DNA of 64,000 nt from an uncultured Lachnospiraceae bacterium (GTDB lineage Bacteria > Bacillota > Clostridia > Lachnospirales > Lachnospiraceae), in contig CAMEJJ010000001.1 in the NCBI GenBank assembly GCA_945919795.1, positions 186,001 to 250,000 on the forward strand, read 5' to 3'. The position numbers were made by a program, and so were the translations under genes. The notes beneath the pieces are model-generated. The model was not told the origin of the DNA and searched no databases. It saw only the letters and a list, made by a program, of their open reading frames with translations. Shown in pieces: positions 36,941 to 46,929 of the stretch; position 1 is the first letter of the stretch; the number at the start of each line of letters is the position of its first letter.

Positions 36941-37885
36941 TTATCTTTCTGCTCTTATCGGATTATTCAGGAAGTCTTCATAGGAAAGTCTAATGCCTTC
37001 CTCCAACTCTGTCTTATACTTCCATCCAAGCTTTTCCGCTTTGCTCACATCAAGCAGTTTTCTTGGCGTGCCATTTGGCTTTGATGTGTCCCATTCAATC
37101 CTACCTGTATATCCGACAACCTTAGCAACCAATTCAGTTAACTCCTTAATGGTAAGTTCCTTACCTGTACCAGCATTGACTGTTTCATTGCCCGAGTAAT
37201 TATTCATTAAGAATACACACAAGTTAGCAAGGTCATCTACATATAAGAACTCACGAAGAGGAGATCCATCTCCCCAGCAGGTTACACTTTCTTTTCCCTC
37301 AACCTTTGCCTCATGAAAGCGACGAATCAGTGCCGGTAATACATGAGAGTGAGTTGGATGGTAGTTGTCATTTGGTCCATATAAATTTGTAGGCATAACA
37401 GAGATATAGTCTGTATCATACTGGCTATTAAGGAATTCGCAATACTTCAATCCACTAATCTTTGCAAGAGCATATGCTTCATTGGTCTTTTCCAACTCAG
37501 AAGTAAGCAAGCAACTTTCCTTCATTGGCTGAGGTGCCATACGAGGATAAATGCAACTACTTCCTAAAAACTCCAGCTTCTTACAGCCATTCCTCCATGC
37601 ACTATGAATAACATTCATTTCAAGCATCATATTGTCATACATGAAATCAGCCAATGCTTCCTGATTAGCAACAATCCCCCCCACTTTAGCAGCAGCAAGG
37701 AAAACATATTCTGGCTTTTCTTCTTCAAAGAACTTCTCAACTGCCACCTGATTAATCAGGTCCAATTTCTTGTGTGTTCTAGTCACAATGTTGTAATAAC
37801 CTTGGCGCTCTAATTCGCGTACAATTGCAGAACCAACCATTCCACGATGTCCTGCGACGTAGATTTTTGCATTCTTCTCCATCAT
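36941..37885 (-). CDS. fcl: GDP-L-fucose synthase
   Basis: A 314-residue SDR epimerase/reductase with [12 protein letters not shown], the diagnostic [29 protein letters not shown] (YxxxK) and [13 protein letters not shown]. It converts GDP-4-keto-6-deoxymannose to GDP-L-fucose by 3,5-epimerisation and reduction with NADPH. The ATG overlaps the gmd stop (ATGA). GDP-fucose made here fits the GT10 and the second fucosyltransferase-like gene of the island. The length is normal for the family. Confidence 0.95.
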   Translation of the reverse strand: MMEKNAKIYVAGHRGMVGSAIVRELERQGYYNIVTRTHKKLDLINQVAVEKFFEEEKPEYVFLAAAKVGGIVANQEALADFMYDNMMLEMNVIHSAWRNGCKKLEFLGSSCIYPRMAPQPMKESCLLTSELEKTNEAYALAKISGLKYCEFLNSQYDTDYISVMPTNLYGPNDNYHPTHSHVLPALIRRFHEAKVEGKESVTCWGDGSPLREFLYVDDLANLCVFLMNNYSGNETVNAGTGKELTIKELTELVAKVVGYTGRIEWDTSKPNGTPRKLLDVSKAEKLGWKYKTELEEGIRLSYEDFLNNPIRAER

Positions 37886-38970
37886 TTGATGATTCCCTTC
37901 TCCAAATAAGCTTCAAGATTGTCTGCAACAACTTCATTTGCTCTTTCAACGCGAACCTTCTTCATATCATGCTCAACCATGATATGTACCAGCTCCTCGA
38001 ATGAAGTCTTGGTAGGATTCCATCCAAGCTCTGTCTTAGCCTTAGTAGGATCCCCCCAAAGGTTAACAACATCAGTAGGACGATAGAAATCAGGCGATAC
38101 CTCGACAAGTACTTTTCCAGTTTCTTTATCGATACCCTTTTCCTCCATTCCACTTCCCTTCCATTCGAGTTCAATACCGGCATGGTGGAAAGCAAGAGTT
38201 GTGAATTCCCTTACGGAATGCTGTACACCAGTTGCGATGACAAAATCTTCTGGCTTGTCATTCTGGAGTATCAGCCACATACACTCAACGTAATCTTTCG
38301 CATATCCCCAATCACGCAGAGAATCAAGATTACCAAGATACAGCTTTTCCTGCTTCCCTTGTTTGATGCGAGCTGCTGCAAGAGTAATCTTTCTTGTTAC
38401 GAAAGTCTCACCACGACGTTCAGATTCATGGTTAAAAAGAATACCCGAACAACAGAACATGTTGTATGCTTCTCTATATTCCTTTACAATCCAGAAACCA
38501 TACTGCTTTGCAACTGCATATGGAGAGTAAGGATGGAATGGCGTTGTTTCTCTCTGCGGAACTTCCTCAACTTTCCCATAAAGTTCAGAAGTGGAAGCCT
38601 GGTACATTCTGCAAGTTTTTTCCAGTCCTGCAATTCTGATTGCTTCCAGTACTCTGAGCACACCAGTTGACACGACATCAGCTGTGTATTCAGGAACGTC
38701 AAAAGAAACCTGAACATGGGACTGGGCAGCTAAGTTGTATACCTCATCAGGCTTAACTTCTGACATAACCTTGATAAGAGATACAGCGTCAGCTAAGTCA
38801 CCATATACTAAATGGAAATGCGGCTTTCCCTCGATATGCGCGATTCTCTCTCTAAAATCAACTGAAGAACGACGAATCATTCCATATACTTCATATCCTT
38901 TATCTAATAAAAACTCTGCTAAGTAGGAACCATCCTGTCCTGTTACGCCTGTAATTAAAGCTTTTTTCAT
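37882..38970 (-). CDS. gmd: GDP-mannose 4,6-dehydratase (second copy, fucose branch)
   Basis: A 362-residue SDR with [42 protein letters not shown] and [15 protein letters not shown]. It differs clearly from the copy at 17.7 kb, mostly in the first 60 residues ([11 protein letters not shown] against [11 protein letters not shown]) and has a longer C-terminus. Coupled to fcl by a stop/start overlap, so it feeds GDP-L-fucose. It is the first gene after a 614-base gap and probably opens the island transcription unit; AAGGAG precedes the ATG. Confidence 0.95.
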   Translation of the reverse strand: MKKALITGVTGQDGSYLAEFLLDKGYEVYGMIRRSSVDFRERIAHIEGKPHFHLVYGDLADAVSLIKVMSEVKPDEVYNLAAQSHVQVSFDVPEYTADVVSTGVLRVLEAIRIAGLEKTCRMYQASTSELYGKVEEVPQRETTPFHPYSPYAVAKQYGFWIVKEYREAYNMFCCSGILFNHESERRGETFVTRKITLAAARIKQGKQEKLYLGNLDSLRDWGYAKDYVECMWLILQNDKPEDFVIATGVQHSVREFTTLAFHHAGIELEWKGSGMEEKGIDKETGKVLVEVSPDFYRPTDVVNLWGDPTKAKTELGWNPTKTSFEELVHIMVEHDMKKVRVERANEVVADNLEAYLEKGIIK

Positions 38971-39584
38971 TTGATTTCTCCTTATTTATTATTTATATCT
39001 TCACATCTCTTCAATGTGCTGGTTCCTTCTCTTCTTTCCTACCTCTTTTGTGGTGCGTTATTATTTGTTCTCTAGAAAAAAAGGGGGGAGGATATTTTTC
39101 TTGTTTGGGTTGGTTTGATTTGAATCTATCAGACTAATCTTCACCAATAAAATGTAATCATTCCAACTATCCTTACTAGCATAATTGAAATCTGAAAATC
39201 ATCTCTTCTATTGTTATCAAATCCAACTTCGACATCTTTTCAAAAGGCTCTACATATTCTTCTCTATATTTATGTGTATTTCAAATATCGTCAGTTCGAT
39301 TTGCAGATAATGAAGCAAAAATGAGTGTTTTGGCTTAATCAGCAGACACTACAAATTTATATCTTTACTCACTCCCTTTTGGAATACTTGACTATATTCA
39401 AAACCAATAGTATTCTATCACACATTACTTGAATGTACAAATTTTATTCTTTTCCCTCAGTTATTTCCTCCTGGCAGGTATCACCTCTTTACTACATTTA
39501 ACTCAGTATAAGACTAATTCATACAGTCGTGCTGCTATATCTTCTGATTCTGTTATTTACCGTTAAAATCCTATGTACCATCCC
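38971..39584. other. 614-base gap with no intact gene (island's right edge)
   Basis: No frame over about 50 codons with a ribosome site. Short minus-strand stretches read like decayed protein (EPFEKMSKLDLITIEEMIF at about 39195-39250; DIAARLYELV near 39510-39545), but I cannot assign them. A convincing consensus promoter for gmd was not found. A G-rich run next to A-rich DNA lies at 39085-39100. Presumably it holds the gmd promoter and old debris of whatever stood here before the island. Confidence 0.4.
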
Positions 39585-41216
39585 TTATCTTTTACAGTGT
39601 GTCAAACAGACACATATTTTACATACAATAAAGACATATCCCAAAAAGTAAAATGACAATAAATACATCAACCATGCCGCCGGCTGCGTCAAAATAATAA
39701 TGGGAATTTTTGCAAGCAAAGAAGAGCAAACCAACCATAAGTACCATTTTTTCCGAATTAATAGTTCTATCCATACATAAACCAGGAAAAGCATTGGAAC
39801 AATAGCATTCCACATCAGACGTTGGACAATCCCAATATCTGTTCCATCGACTTTCTTTCCTCCAAAAATATTGATAACTGCCCTTCTAATATTTTTAAGA
39901 ACCGGTCTATTGACATTTCGTTCACTTGATAACATTTCCGTTGCAACTTCATTTCCACCATTTTCTTCAAATAGATTTGCTGAATAATTAATAATCATAG
40001 GTGAAGAGCCATATATTCCGGAACCACTAATAAACAAATTCCACCGTTCTGCAATAACTACTTTGGGATATTTTAAAGAAAGCCTGATAAATGCTTTCAA
40101 ATAGTTATGGTAATCCTCTTTTGTATAATCATCATCCGGATTATCATTTCGGGTTCTCACACATCCGGTACTCCAGTAAAGATATTCTCCATTCATAGTA
40201 GGATTATTGAAAATAACTTCCAAATCGGTCACTTTATTGATTGCCGCAAATTCTTCAACATTATCTTCATAATCGGCAACTCTCACTAATTCTGTACAAG
40301 GTCTTAACAAAGAAATAATTTGGTAATTACTATCGCCAAGTTCATAATTTTGCCATTTATTGATACCCAGGAATCCAACAATCACAATCAAAACACAAAT
40401 ACATTTTCTCTTAGTTGACAGGATATTTTTATTCATCATAAATAGCAGGATACAGACGAAGGGAATATATAGAAATGACTCTGTCCTCCATGTAGCAACA
40501 ATAACTACCAAAAAGCAAAATAGCAAAGTATAGCTCCATGTCCATTCTTCACTCTCTTGTTTTGCCGCAATAAGCATCACTAACATGACAAGTTCTAAAT
40601 AAACATATAATCCCATTCGATAGCCGGAAAACTGATACATCAATACAGGCGGTAATAAGAAGGGCACTATTTTTAATAAAATATCCGGAATGGTGTTCTT
40701 CAATTTTCTAATATGAAAAGTATTCTCTAATTTTGTCACAGTAAATGCCACACAGATTGAGACAAGAACATTCTGAAGAAAAATTACTCCCCCCGGAAAC
40801 GGAAGAATCTGCAGCATCAAATCATGATAAATTCCCGTAATAATATGCTGCCATTCATTTAGATCATCATAATGTTGAATATCATGTAAAGTCCACAAAT
40901 CATCCCATGACCAGGTTCCCGGCCATAAAATCAGCAACAATACCATCATGATTGAAAAATAGACTAAAAAAACTTGTCCCCCCCGCTTATAATTTGCATC
41001 CTGTGCCTTAATTTTTCGATAAACCATAAAACCAAAGCACCATGCAACCATAAGCAATAACAGATACAAACATTTTATTATAAAGAAAAATGTAGTCTCA
41101 GAATCATAAGTAAAAAAGGCCCTGTCAACCTGCAAAATAGTGGTTATAAACCATTGTATAAGTGCTATTACAAGCGGTACCTTATTTTCACTCAATCTCT
41201 CTTGTATTTGACTCAT
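39585..41216 (-). CDS. DUF6020-like polytopic membrane protein
   Basis: A 543-residue protein with about 13 membrane segments. The external loop after the fourth contains WPGTWSWDDLWTL and then IITGIYHDLM, conserved acidic and aromatic residues like those in GT-C glycosyltransferases; I recognise the type as DUF6020 from this loop. It may add a side-chain sugar from a polyprenyl-phosphate donor outside the membrane; the function is not established. GGAG seven bases ahead of ATG. It is the last gene of the long unit that begins at 61840; no hairpin terminator follows. Confidence 0.65.
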   Translation of the reverse strand: MSQIQERLSENKVPLVIALIQWFITTILQVDRAFFTYDSETTFFFIIKCLYLLLLMVAWCFGFMVYRKIKAQDANYKRGGQVFLVYFSIMMVLLLILWPGTWSWDDLWTLHDIQHYDDLNEWQHIITGIYHDLMLQILPFPGGVIFLQNVLVSICVAFTVTKLENTFHIRKLKNTIPDILLKIVPFLLPPVLMYQFSGYRMGLYVYLELVMLVMLIAAKQESEEWTWSYTLLFCFLVVIVATWRTESFLYIPFVCILLFMMNKNILSTKRKCICVLIVIVGFLGINKWQNYELGDSNYQIISLLRPCTELVRVADYEDNVEEFAAINKVTDLEVIFNNPTMNGEYLYWSTGCVRTRNDNPDDDYTKEDYHNYLKAFIRLSLKYPKVVIAERWNLFISGSGIYGSSPMIINYSANLFEENGGNEVATEMLSSERNVNRPVLKNIRRAVINIFGGKKVDGTDIGIVQRLMWNAIVPMLFLVYVWIELLIRKKWYLWLVCSSLLAKIPIIILTQPAAWLMYLLSFYFLGYVFIVCKICVCLTHCKR

Positions 41217-41262
41217 CTTATTGCTCCTATATTATCATCAGATTTCATTTACTTAATCTTCA

Positions 41263-42234
41263 TCACTTCAAAATAACAGAATTCGGCGCAGTAGAATAAT
41301 ACAAAATATCAGCTCCTATATCTTCCATCAATGTCTGTTTTCTTACCGCATCCAACTCTTCATTATCCATCAAACTTTGTGGAGCATCAAAAAAAGCGAC
41401 TTTGGGATTGATAACTCTATATACTTCCTCAGTCATACCACCATTTCCATGATGTCCCATCTGCACATAATCCGATTCAAGCTCATCTCCATACTTATCT
41501 AATAGTGCTGAAGCACGCGCTTCTCCACCTACATCCGCTAGAAATAACATAGAATTTTCTTTCGCCGATAGTTTAAATATCATTCCTCCGTTATTACATA
41601 TATCACCATCTGATTTCATCTCATCTTCATCAAAACTATGTAGTATCTTCATATTTAAACCAAATAAATCTATTTGATCACCTTCAATGACATATTCAAC
41701 ATTTTCAGCAGAGGATGTTAAATCCAAAAATCTCTCATATACTTCAAAACCATCCCACCACTGTGCACGCTCTTTGTACATTGAATAATCCATCGGAATC
41801 GCATATATCGAATCTATCTCTATTGCGCCTTTTTCATATATTTCGTTAAAAGCACCTATATGATCCGGATGTGGATGTGTAAGAATCCAAACATCAACCT
41901 TATTTCCAAAGGCAGTTATAATCTCCTGCAGCTGCTCCGCATCTGCACTCCAGCCACCATCAACAATAATTAAATGTCCACGCCAATCCGAAATGATATA
42001 AATCATAGCCTGTTCACCCGTTACAGATGCCAATTGAGTCACTTTATATTCACCATAATTCGGTTTTACAATTAAATAATTACCGGTTTCATCAATAACC
42101 TGATAGCTATTATCAGTTACCAAAAAACGTTTTCCCGCAAATGCCAAAACACCAATAATAATAGTAATAATAAGTAATATCATCACTCTCACTATTTTAG
42201 TTTTCCGGGAAAGCTTTTTCATACAACGTCTCAT
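41263..42234 (-). CDS. Membrane-anchored MBL-fold hydrolase (ComEC C-terminal type)
   Basis: A 323-residue protein with one N-terminal membrane segment (about 15-35) and an extracellular metallo-beta-lactamase fold: HPHPDHIGAF (metal-site HxHxDH), then LFLADVGGEA and MGHHGNGG, as in the ComEC C-terminal domain and its stand-alone relatives. The substrate is unknown; phosphodiesters (teichoic-type glycans, lipid-linked phosphates, nucleic acid) are plausible. Its place among glycan-export genes suggests release or trimming of phosphate-linked glycan. Starts at ATG 42234 with AGAGGAA upstream. Confidence 0.8.
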   Translation of the reverse strand: MRRCMKKLSRKTKIVRVMILLIITIIIGVLAFAGKRFLVTDNSYQVIDETGNYLIVKPNYGEYKVTQLASVTGEQAMIYIISDWRGHLIIVDGGWSADAEQLQEIITAFGNKVDVWILTHPHPDHIGAFNEIYEKGAIEIDSIYAIPMDYSMYKERAQWWDGFEVYERFLDLTSSAENVEYVIEGDQIDLFGLNMKILHSFDEDEMKSDGDICNNGGMIFKLSAKENSMLFLADVGGEARASALLDKYGDELESDYVQMGHHGNGGMTEEVYRVINPKVAFFDAPQSLMDNEELDAVRKQTLMEDIGADILYYSTAPNSVILK

Positions 42235-42287
42235 TTTCTAATGTTCCTCTATTTCCAGCCACTATTTGTAGTTTTTTGAAAATATTT

Positions 42288-43355
42288 CTACAAAACATGT
42301 TCTCGCAACAACTCTTTAAATTGCGCCGCAATCTTTTCGTAGGTAAAATCTGCGAGTCGTTCTTTTTGATTGTCTAATACCGTCTGTTTTAATTCCTCAT
42401 CTTTTACCAGCTTGTCAATCATACCGGCCGTAATCATCGGATCCTTGGTATCCATGAGGATACCCGCGCCATGTAAGGTGCTTGCTACCGCAGCCGCATC
42501 ATAGGCAATAATCGGGGTTCCTAAATACATGGCTTCTACAAGCGGTACGCAAAAGCCTTCATGCTCGCTCTCGCACAAAAAGACATCTGCCACCTTGTAA
42601 AAGGCCAGAATCTCTTTAAAACTGATATGTCCCGGAAATACGACATTTTTTATCTCTGCCTGCTGAATGTAACGAATTAAGCGATTCTTATATTTATTGC
42701 CCTTTCTGCTGGAACCAATCAGAATCAGGCGTGATTTGGGATTGTAGTATTCCTGATAACGTGCAAAAGCACGGATGATATCCTCGTGCTTTTTATTGGG
42801 CACAACGCGACCGACAAACAGGATATTGGTATAGCCGTCCCGATACTCTGTCAGGATATTTTCTGCAGGCTCTTTATCATAATCTTCAAAGGGAATGACG
42901 ATTGGCAATACATCAATTGGGCAGGTAAATCCCATACGAATCAGGTCCTGTTTGTTGTATTCGGATACCGCCAGACAATAGTCTGTCTTATCGGCTAACC
43001 ACTGCAGTTCTTCATATCCTTTGCAACACTGCTCATAGGCATACTCATCATAATGCTCAAAGAATGCAGGTGGCGTAATATTGTGATAAACCATCACGCG
43101 CTTGCATTTGAGATTTCCAAATATATAGTTTAATCGTGAACCGGATGCCATGTGATAGATGACTGCGTCTTCTTTGGATAGATTGGGAAGCTGTTCAGCT
43201 GATTTGGCAGTTCCCACAGGAAGTCTATCATCAATAGAGTCCGCATAGATTTCATTTTCGATTCCCATTTCGTCGAGAATATGTTTCATGGCAAGCATAT
43301 CATTACCGACAGCATCTCCAAAGGAAATTCCGGGTGCTAATTGAATGATTTTCAT
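42288..43355 (-). CDS. Family 4 glycosyltransferase (paralogue group A)
   Basis: A 355-residue GT-B enzyme with FVGRVVPNKKHED, SEHEGFCVPLVEAMYLGTP (EX7E) and an N-terminal GDAVGNDMLAM. It shares the opening, YHNITPP and ending with the proteins at 45844-46914 and 55416-56498, so these are three copies of one type, probably all adding a related sugar (mannose or rhamnose is typical of such WbdA/WbdB-like sets). It overlaps the coiled-coil gene upstream by four bases. Confidence 0.88.
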   Translation of the reverse strand: MKIIQLAPGISFGDAVGNDMLAMKHILDEMGIENEIYADSIDDRLPVGTAKSAEQLPNLSKEDAVIYHMASGSRLNYIFGNLKCKRVMVYHNITPPAFFEHYDEYAYEQCCKGYEELQWLADKTDYCLAVSEYNKQDLIRMGFTCPIDVLPIVIPFEDYDKEPAENILTEYRDGYTNILFVGRVVPNKKHEDIIRAFARYQEYYNPKSRLILIGSSRKGNKYKNRLIRYIQQAEIKNVVFPGHISFKEILAFYKVADVFLCESEHEGFCVPLVEAMYLGTPIIAYDAAAVASTLHGAGILMDTKDPMITAGMIDKLVKDEELKQTVLDNQKERLADFTYEKIAAQFKELLREHVL

Positions 43356-43804
43356 ACCATACCCTCCCCATCAGGATTTTCTGTCTTACTGTTTTCCAAC
43401 TTCTGTATCTTTTGTTCAAGCTCTGCGACCTTCTCTTCCAAAATACGAATACGCTCGGTATCCTCCTGCATTTTTCCAAAGCAGATTTTGGAAAAGTCTA
43501 CCACTTTATTGTTCCATACATTCTGCTCTAATTGCATGGGAATAACCGTAGCGGTAATCAACTTTCTGATAAGTCCTTTTACGCCACGCACCAGGGCATT
43601 GCCCTCAAATTCCGGTCGCACGGGGATCTCCCTGCGCTCATGCATCTCCTTCATCTCTTCCTCTGCAAGACTTTCCTCGTATGCTGTAGAATAGATATTC
43701 AACCGCTTGACGTCCTCAAAATCCATAAGAGAGGAGAGCTCACCCTTTTTTGCAATATCTTGATTGATTTGTGCAATTAACTCGTTATAATGAATATCCT
43801 GCAT
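43352..43804 (-). CDS. Small coiled-coil protein between exporter and glycosyltransferase
   Basis: A 150-residue protein without a known domain. An acidic N-terminal half is followed by a basic amphipathic helix (RGVKGLIRKLITATVIP, about 73-89), then a heptad coiled coil at about 108-140 (RIRILEEKVAELEQKIQKLE). The same plan occurs in the protein at 56626-57045 (GIKGLIKKIL plus coil). Coupled at both ends: AGGAG before the ATG, and its stop overlaps the next GT4 start. Possible role: a membrane-bound scaffold that holds transferases to the exporter, as the WbdD coil does. Inference only. Confidence 0.7.
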   Translation of the reverse strand: MQDIHYNELIAQINQDIAKKGELSSLMDFEDVKRLNIYSTAYEESLAEEEMKEMHERREIPVRPEFEGNALVRGVKGLIRKLITATVIPMQLEQNVWNNKVVDFSKICFGKMQEDTERIRILEEKVAELEQKIQKLENSKTENPDGEGMV

Positions 43805-43812
43805 AGCTTCTC

Positions 43813-45042
43813 CTAAATTTCCTCTTTTACGCCATCCAACTTAGTAGGATAATGATTCCACTTCCGTTCCATATGGAGCACGCCTGCCTCTGTACTGGTG
43901 CTTCTGACATAGAAGCGCATATAATCTCGCCAGTAGTCATAGTCAAATCCAAACGGGGTATGGATCTCCACATCCAGCTTGTAGCTGCCCTGCTTTAGGG
44001 GCAGGCAGGTAATCTGGCAGGTTACGGTGACATCTCCTTCAATCACCAGAGGCATTTTGTCAATCAGGGTATTGGTACCATAGATTTCCTGATTATCGAG
44101 AGAAAAGATGCCAAAGCCAAAAACCGCATCCTCGATTTTGCGGCTGGCAAAACAATCGATTTCAATCCGGACGTTTTCTCCCGGTGTAAAGGTATCGGTT
44201 AGCTCGCCTTTTTCATTGATCATGCGAACTGCCTTCACAACCGCTTCCTGATTGCCCGAATGACGGTCAATTTTTCGATCCATATCACTCTCACAACGGA
44301 TATTGCTCTTGGCCATAAACTCCAGATACTGCGAGTGAACTTCACGGGGATTGCCCTCTGCACGAATCTTGCCATCTTGTATCCAATAGCATTTATCACA
44401 GATACGTTCAATCTGATCCAAAGAGTGAGACACAATGACAATCGTGGTTCCCTGTTGTTTGATTTCATTCAGTTTGGTAAAGCACTTTGCCTGGAAAGCC
44501 ACATCTCCAACTGCAAGGATTTCGTCAATCAAAAGAACATCTGCATCCACGTTGATGGCAACGGCAAAAGCCAGACGCATATACATACCGGATGAATAAG
44601 TTCGGACCGGATTGTCGATATATTCCTGCAGTTCCGAAAAGTCAATGATTTTCTGCAGTCTTTCATCAATTTCTTTTTTCTTTAATCCAAAGATGGAGGC
44701 GTTGATATAGATATTTTCTCTTCCGCTCATATCCGGATGAAAGCCGGCACCCAGCTCAATCAGACTTGAGACGCGCCCTTTGAGCTCAATAGTCCCCTGA
44801 TCCGGATACATGATACGCGTCAAAAGCTTAAGCGTCGTACTCTTTCCACATCCATTGTGTCCGACAAGACCGATTGCTTCACCTTTTTTTACAGAAAAGT
44901 TAATTCCCTGTAGGACATGACGCACTTCTTTTCGGCGGCCGCTTCCGCGAAGCAGAAAATCTTTGAGGCTATAGCTGCGGTCCAGATATACTTTAAAACT
45001 TTTGTGGAGGTTTTTGACCTCAATTGCATTTTGCTCTTCCAT
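43813..45042 (-). CDS. Wzt-type ABC exporter ATPase with C-terminal carbohydrate-binding domain (second)
   Basis: A 409-residue ATPase: Walker A GHNGCGKSTTLK, signature YSSGMYMRLA, Walker B VLLIDEILAVGD, switch SHSLDQ. Residues about 255-400 are a Wzt C-terminal type beta domain (FTPGENVRIEI, FGFGIFSLDN), only distantly like that of the exporter at 2.1 kb, suggesting a different glycan end is recognised. It overlaps its permease by one base. An ABC-dependent glycan built by the GT4 enzymes around it is the likely cargo. Confidence 0.92.
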   Translation of the reverse strand: MEEQNAIEVKNLHKSFKVYLDRSYSLKDFLLRGSGRRKEVRHVLQGINFSVKKGEAIGLVGHNGCGKSTTLKLLTRIMYPDQGTIELKGRVSSLIELGAGFHPDMSGRENIYINASIFGLKKKEIDERLQKIIDFSELQEYIDNPVRTYSSGMYMRLAFAVAINVDADVLLIDEILAVGDVAFQAKCFTKLNEIKQQGTTIVIVSHSLDQIERICDKCYWIQDGKIRAEGNPREVHSQYLEFMAKSNIRCESDMDRKIDRHSGNQEAVVKAVRMINEKGELTDTFTPGENVRIEIDCFASRKIEDAVFGFGIFSLDNQEIYGTNTLIDKMPLVIEGDVTVTCQITCLPLKQGSYKLDVEIHTPFGFDYDYWRDYMRFYVRSTSTEAGVLHMERKWNHYPTKLDGVKEEI

Positions 45043-45818
45043 TACATAACCTCCGCAAATCTTTTTTTCGATTTTTCAAATACAAATCCCCCTAAGAGCA
45101 TACAAAAGACTCCCATTCCAATTCCCAATAACAGGGTGGATAGCTCCGGTGCCTGTTTGTAGTAAAAAATATCACGATAGGCAACAATAATCGGAGTCAT
45201 GGGGTTTAAGTAAAACAGGGGACGAAGCTGCTCGGGCACCATATCCACAGAATACATGACAGGGGTCATAAACTGCCATGCCATGATGACGATACTTAAT
45301 AAATACTGCATATCCCGTAAAAAAACCGTGATGGCAGAAAAGAATAGGGTAAGCCCTAAAGCCAGTATGGTTTCCACAAAGATAATGATGAAAAGATAGC
45401 CCCAGACCATGAGGTTGATACCTTTTCCGGATACCAGTAATACGGCAATCAAAACGATGAAGGTTAAGAGCATGTTGACAAGCTGCGCCGCTACATAGGA
45501 AATAGGCAACACTTCACGTGGGAAGTAGATTTTCACAACCAGATTCTTTTGATTCATAATACAGCCGGAGCCTACTGATATGCAGTTGGCAAAGTAAGTC
45601 CATGGAATCAGTGCCACAAACAAAAACAAATAGTAATCCTCTACCCCGGCTCTCATGATAACGGAAAAAACCAGCGTGTAGACGATAAGCTGCAAAAGTG
45701 GTGTTAAAAAGGTCCAAAAAAAGCCCAATACGGATCCTTTGTATTTTCCTTTCAGATCTCTTCTTACCAGATTGACAATCATGGTACGATATTCCCATAT
45801 TTCTTTTAATGTGTTCAT
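45042..45818 (-). CDS. Wzm-type ABC-2 permease (second)
   Basis: A 258-residue permease with six membrane segments, the interface helix VRRDLKGKYKGSVLGFFW and an internal SAITVFLRDMQYLL helix, typical of Wzm/TagG. It ends in a short cytoplasmic tail. Paired with the ATPase that follows. The ribosome site is weak (AGG about 11 bases ahead). Confidence 0.92.
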   Translation of the reverse strand: MNTLKEIWEYRTMIVNLVRRDLKGKYKGSVLGFFWTFLTPLLQLIVYTLVFSVIMRAGVEDYYLFLFVALIPWTYFANCISVGSGCIMNQKNLVVKIYFPREVLPISYVAAQLVNMLLTFIVLIAVLLVSGKGINLMVWGYLFIIIFVETILALGLTLFFSAITVFLRDMQYLLSIVIMAWQFMTPVMYSVDMVPEQLRPLFYLNPMTPIIVAYRDIFYYKQAPELSTLLLGIGMGVFCMLLGGFVFEKSKKRFAEVM

Positions 45819-45843
45819 GTCGCTTTAACCTGTTATTCTTTCT

Positions 45844-46914
45844 TTATTTGATAAAATCTTCAATCAAAGATAATAATTGTTTTTCTATTTTTTCATGTGC
45901 AAAGTCACAAAGTCTTTCTCTCTGACCATCTATTATCTTATTTTTCAAACACTCATCTGTCAAGACACGGTTCATGAGAGCCGCTGCAATCATAGGATTC
46001 TCATCTTCCAACATAAATCCGCTTCCACCAAGCGTATAAGGGATGGCAGTCGTATTTTTTGCCACAATGGGAATGTCAAAAAACATCGCTTCTACTAACG
46101 GCACGCAAAAGCCCTCGTGATCACTCATGCACAAAAACAAGTCCGCACTGTGATAATAAGCCAGTATTGCCGGAAAGCTGATATGTCCGGAAAAAAGAAC
46201 ATTGTTTACCCCGATTTCTTTGACATATGCCAATAATCTCTCATAATAGTTTTCCATCCCTTCATAATTACCGACTAAAATCAGCCGGGAATTGGGATTG
46301 TACTGCTTCTGATAGACACAAAATGCAGCTATCACATCTTCCTGCCTTTTATTCGGATTGATACGTCCGGTAAATAAAATGTTGGTCATTCCATCCTGCA
46401 TCTGCTCCATGACCTGTGCGTCCGGCTCTTTTTCATAATCCGAAAAAGGAATGAGAATGGGCATAACCTCGATGTTACACCGATATCCCATGCGAATCAA
46501 TTCTTCCCGATTATACGCAGAATCCGCCAGACAAAAATCTGCGCATTTTGCCATCATCCTTGCCTGATGATATGCATCCAGACAATTCTCTAACAGGATG
46601 GGATGATAGCCGCAGAAAAAGTGTGGCGGTGTAATATTATGATATCTTATGATTTTTTTACAGTTTAAGTTGGCAAACCGAAGATTGAGTTCATGCCCGG
46701 TTGATAAATGATAAATGACAATATCGTCCGGTTTTATTCCACTCAGATCATCGGTTGAGCGCACCGTTTCCGTTTGCGCAATTTTGGGTGCCGTATAAGC
46801 TGCCATCAGCTCACACGTATAGCCTGCTTTTTGCAGACTGTGATGCAATGCCAATGCATCGTTGCCAACCGCATCCCCAAAAGAAAGGATTGGCAGCATA
46901 TTGATTATTTTCAT
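45844..46914 (-). CDS. Family 4 glycosyltransferase (paralogue group A)
   Basis: A 356-residue GT-B enzyme like those at 42288 and 55416: GDAVGNDALAL, YHNITPPHFF, FTGRINPNKRQED, SDHEGFCVPLVEAMFFDIP (EX7E). Preceded by AAAAGGAAACAAT, just after a strong hairpin (46930-46972) that separates it from a secreted-protein gene. Directly followed by the exporter permease. Confidence 0.88.
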   Translation of the reverse strand: MKIINMLPILSFGDAVGNDALALHHSLQKAGYTCELMAAYTAPKIAQTETVRSTDDLSGIKPDDIVIYHLSTGHELNLRFANLNCKKIIRYHNITPPHFFCGYHPILLENCLDAYHQARMMAKCADFCLADSAYNREELIRMGYRCNIEVMPILIPFSDYEKEPDAQVMEQMQDGMTNILFTGRINPNKRQEDVIAAFCVYQKQYNPNSRLILVGNYEGMENYYERLLAYVKEIGVNNVLFSGHISFPAILAYYHSADLFLCMSDHEGFCVPLVEAMFFDIPIVAKNTTAIPYTLGGSGFMLEDENPMIAAALMNRVLTDECLKNKIIDGQRERLCDFAHEKIEKQLLSLIEDFIK

Positions 46915-46929
46915 ATTGTTTCCTTTTAT

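Noticed and set aside
38971-39584. Decayed transposase or recombinase at the island's right edge
   Set aside because: A few protein-like stretches exist but none contains a motif I can name, and no terminal inverted repeats or target duplications were seen.
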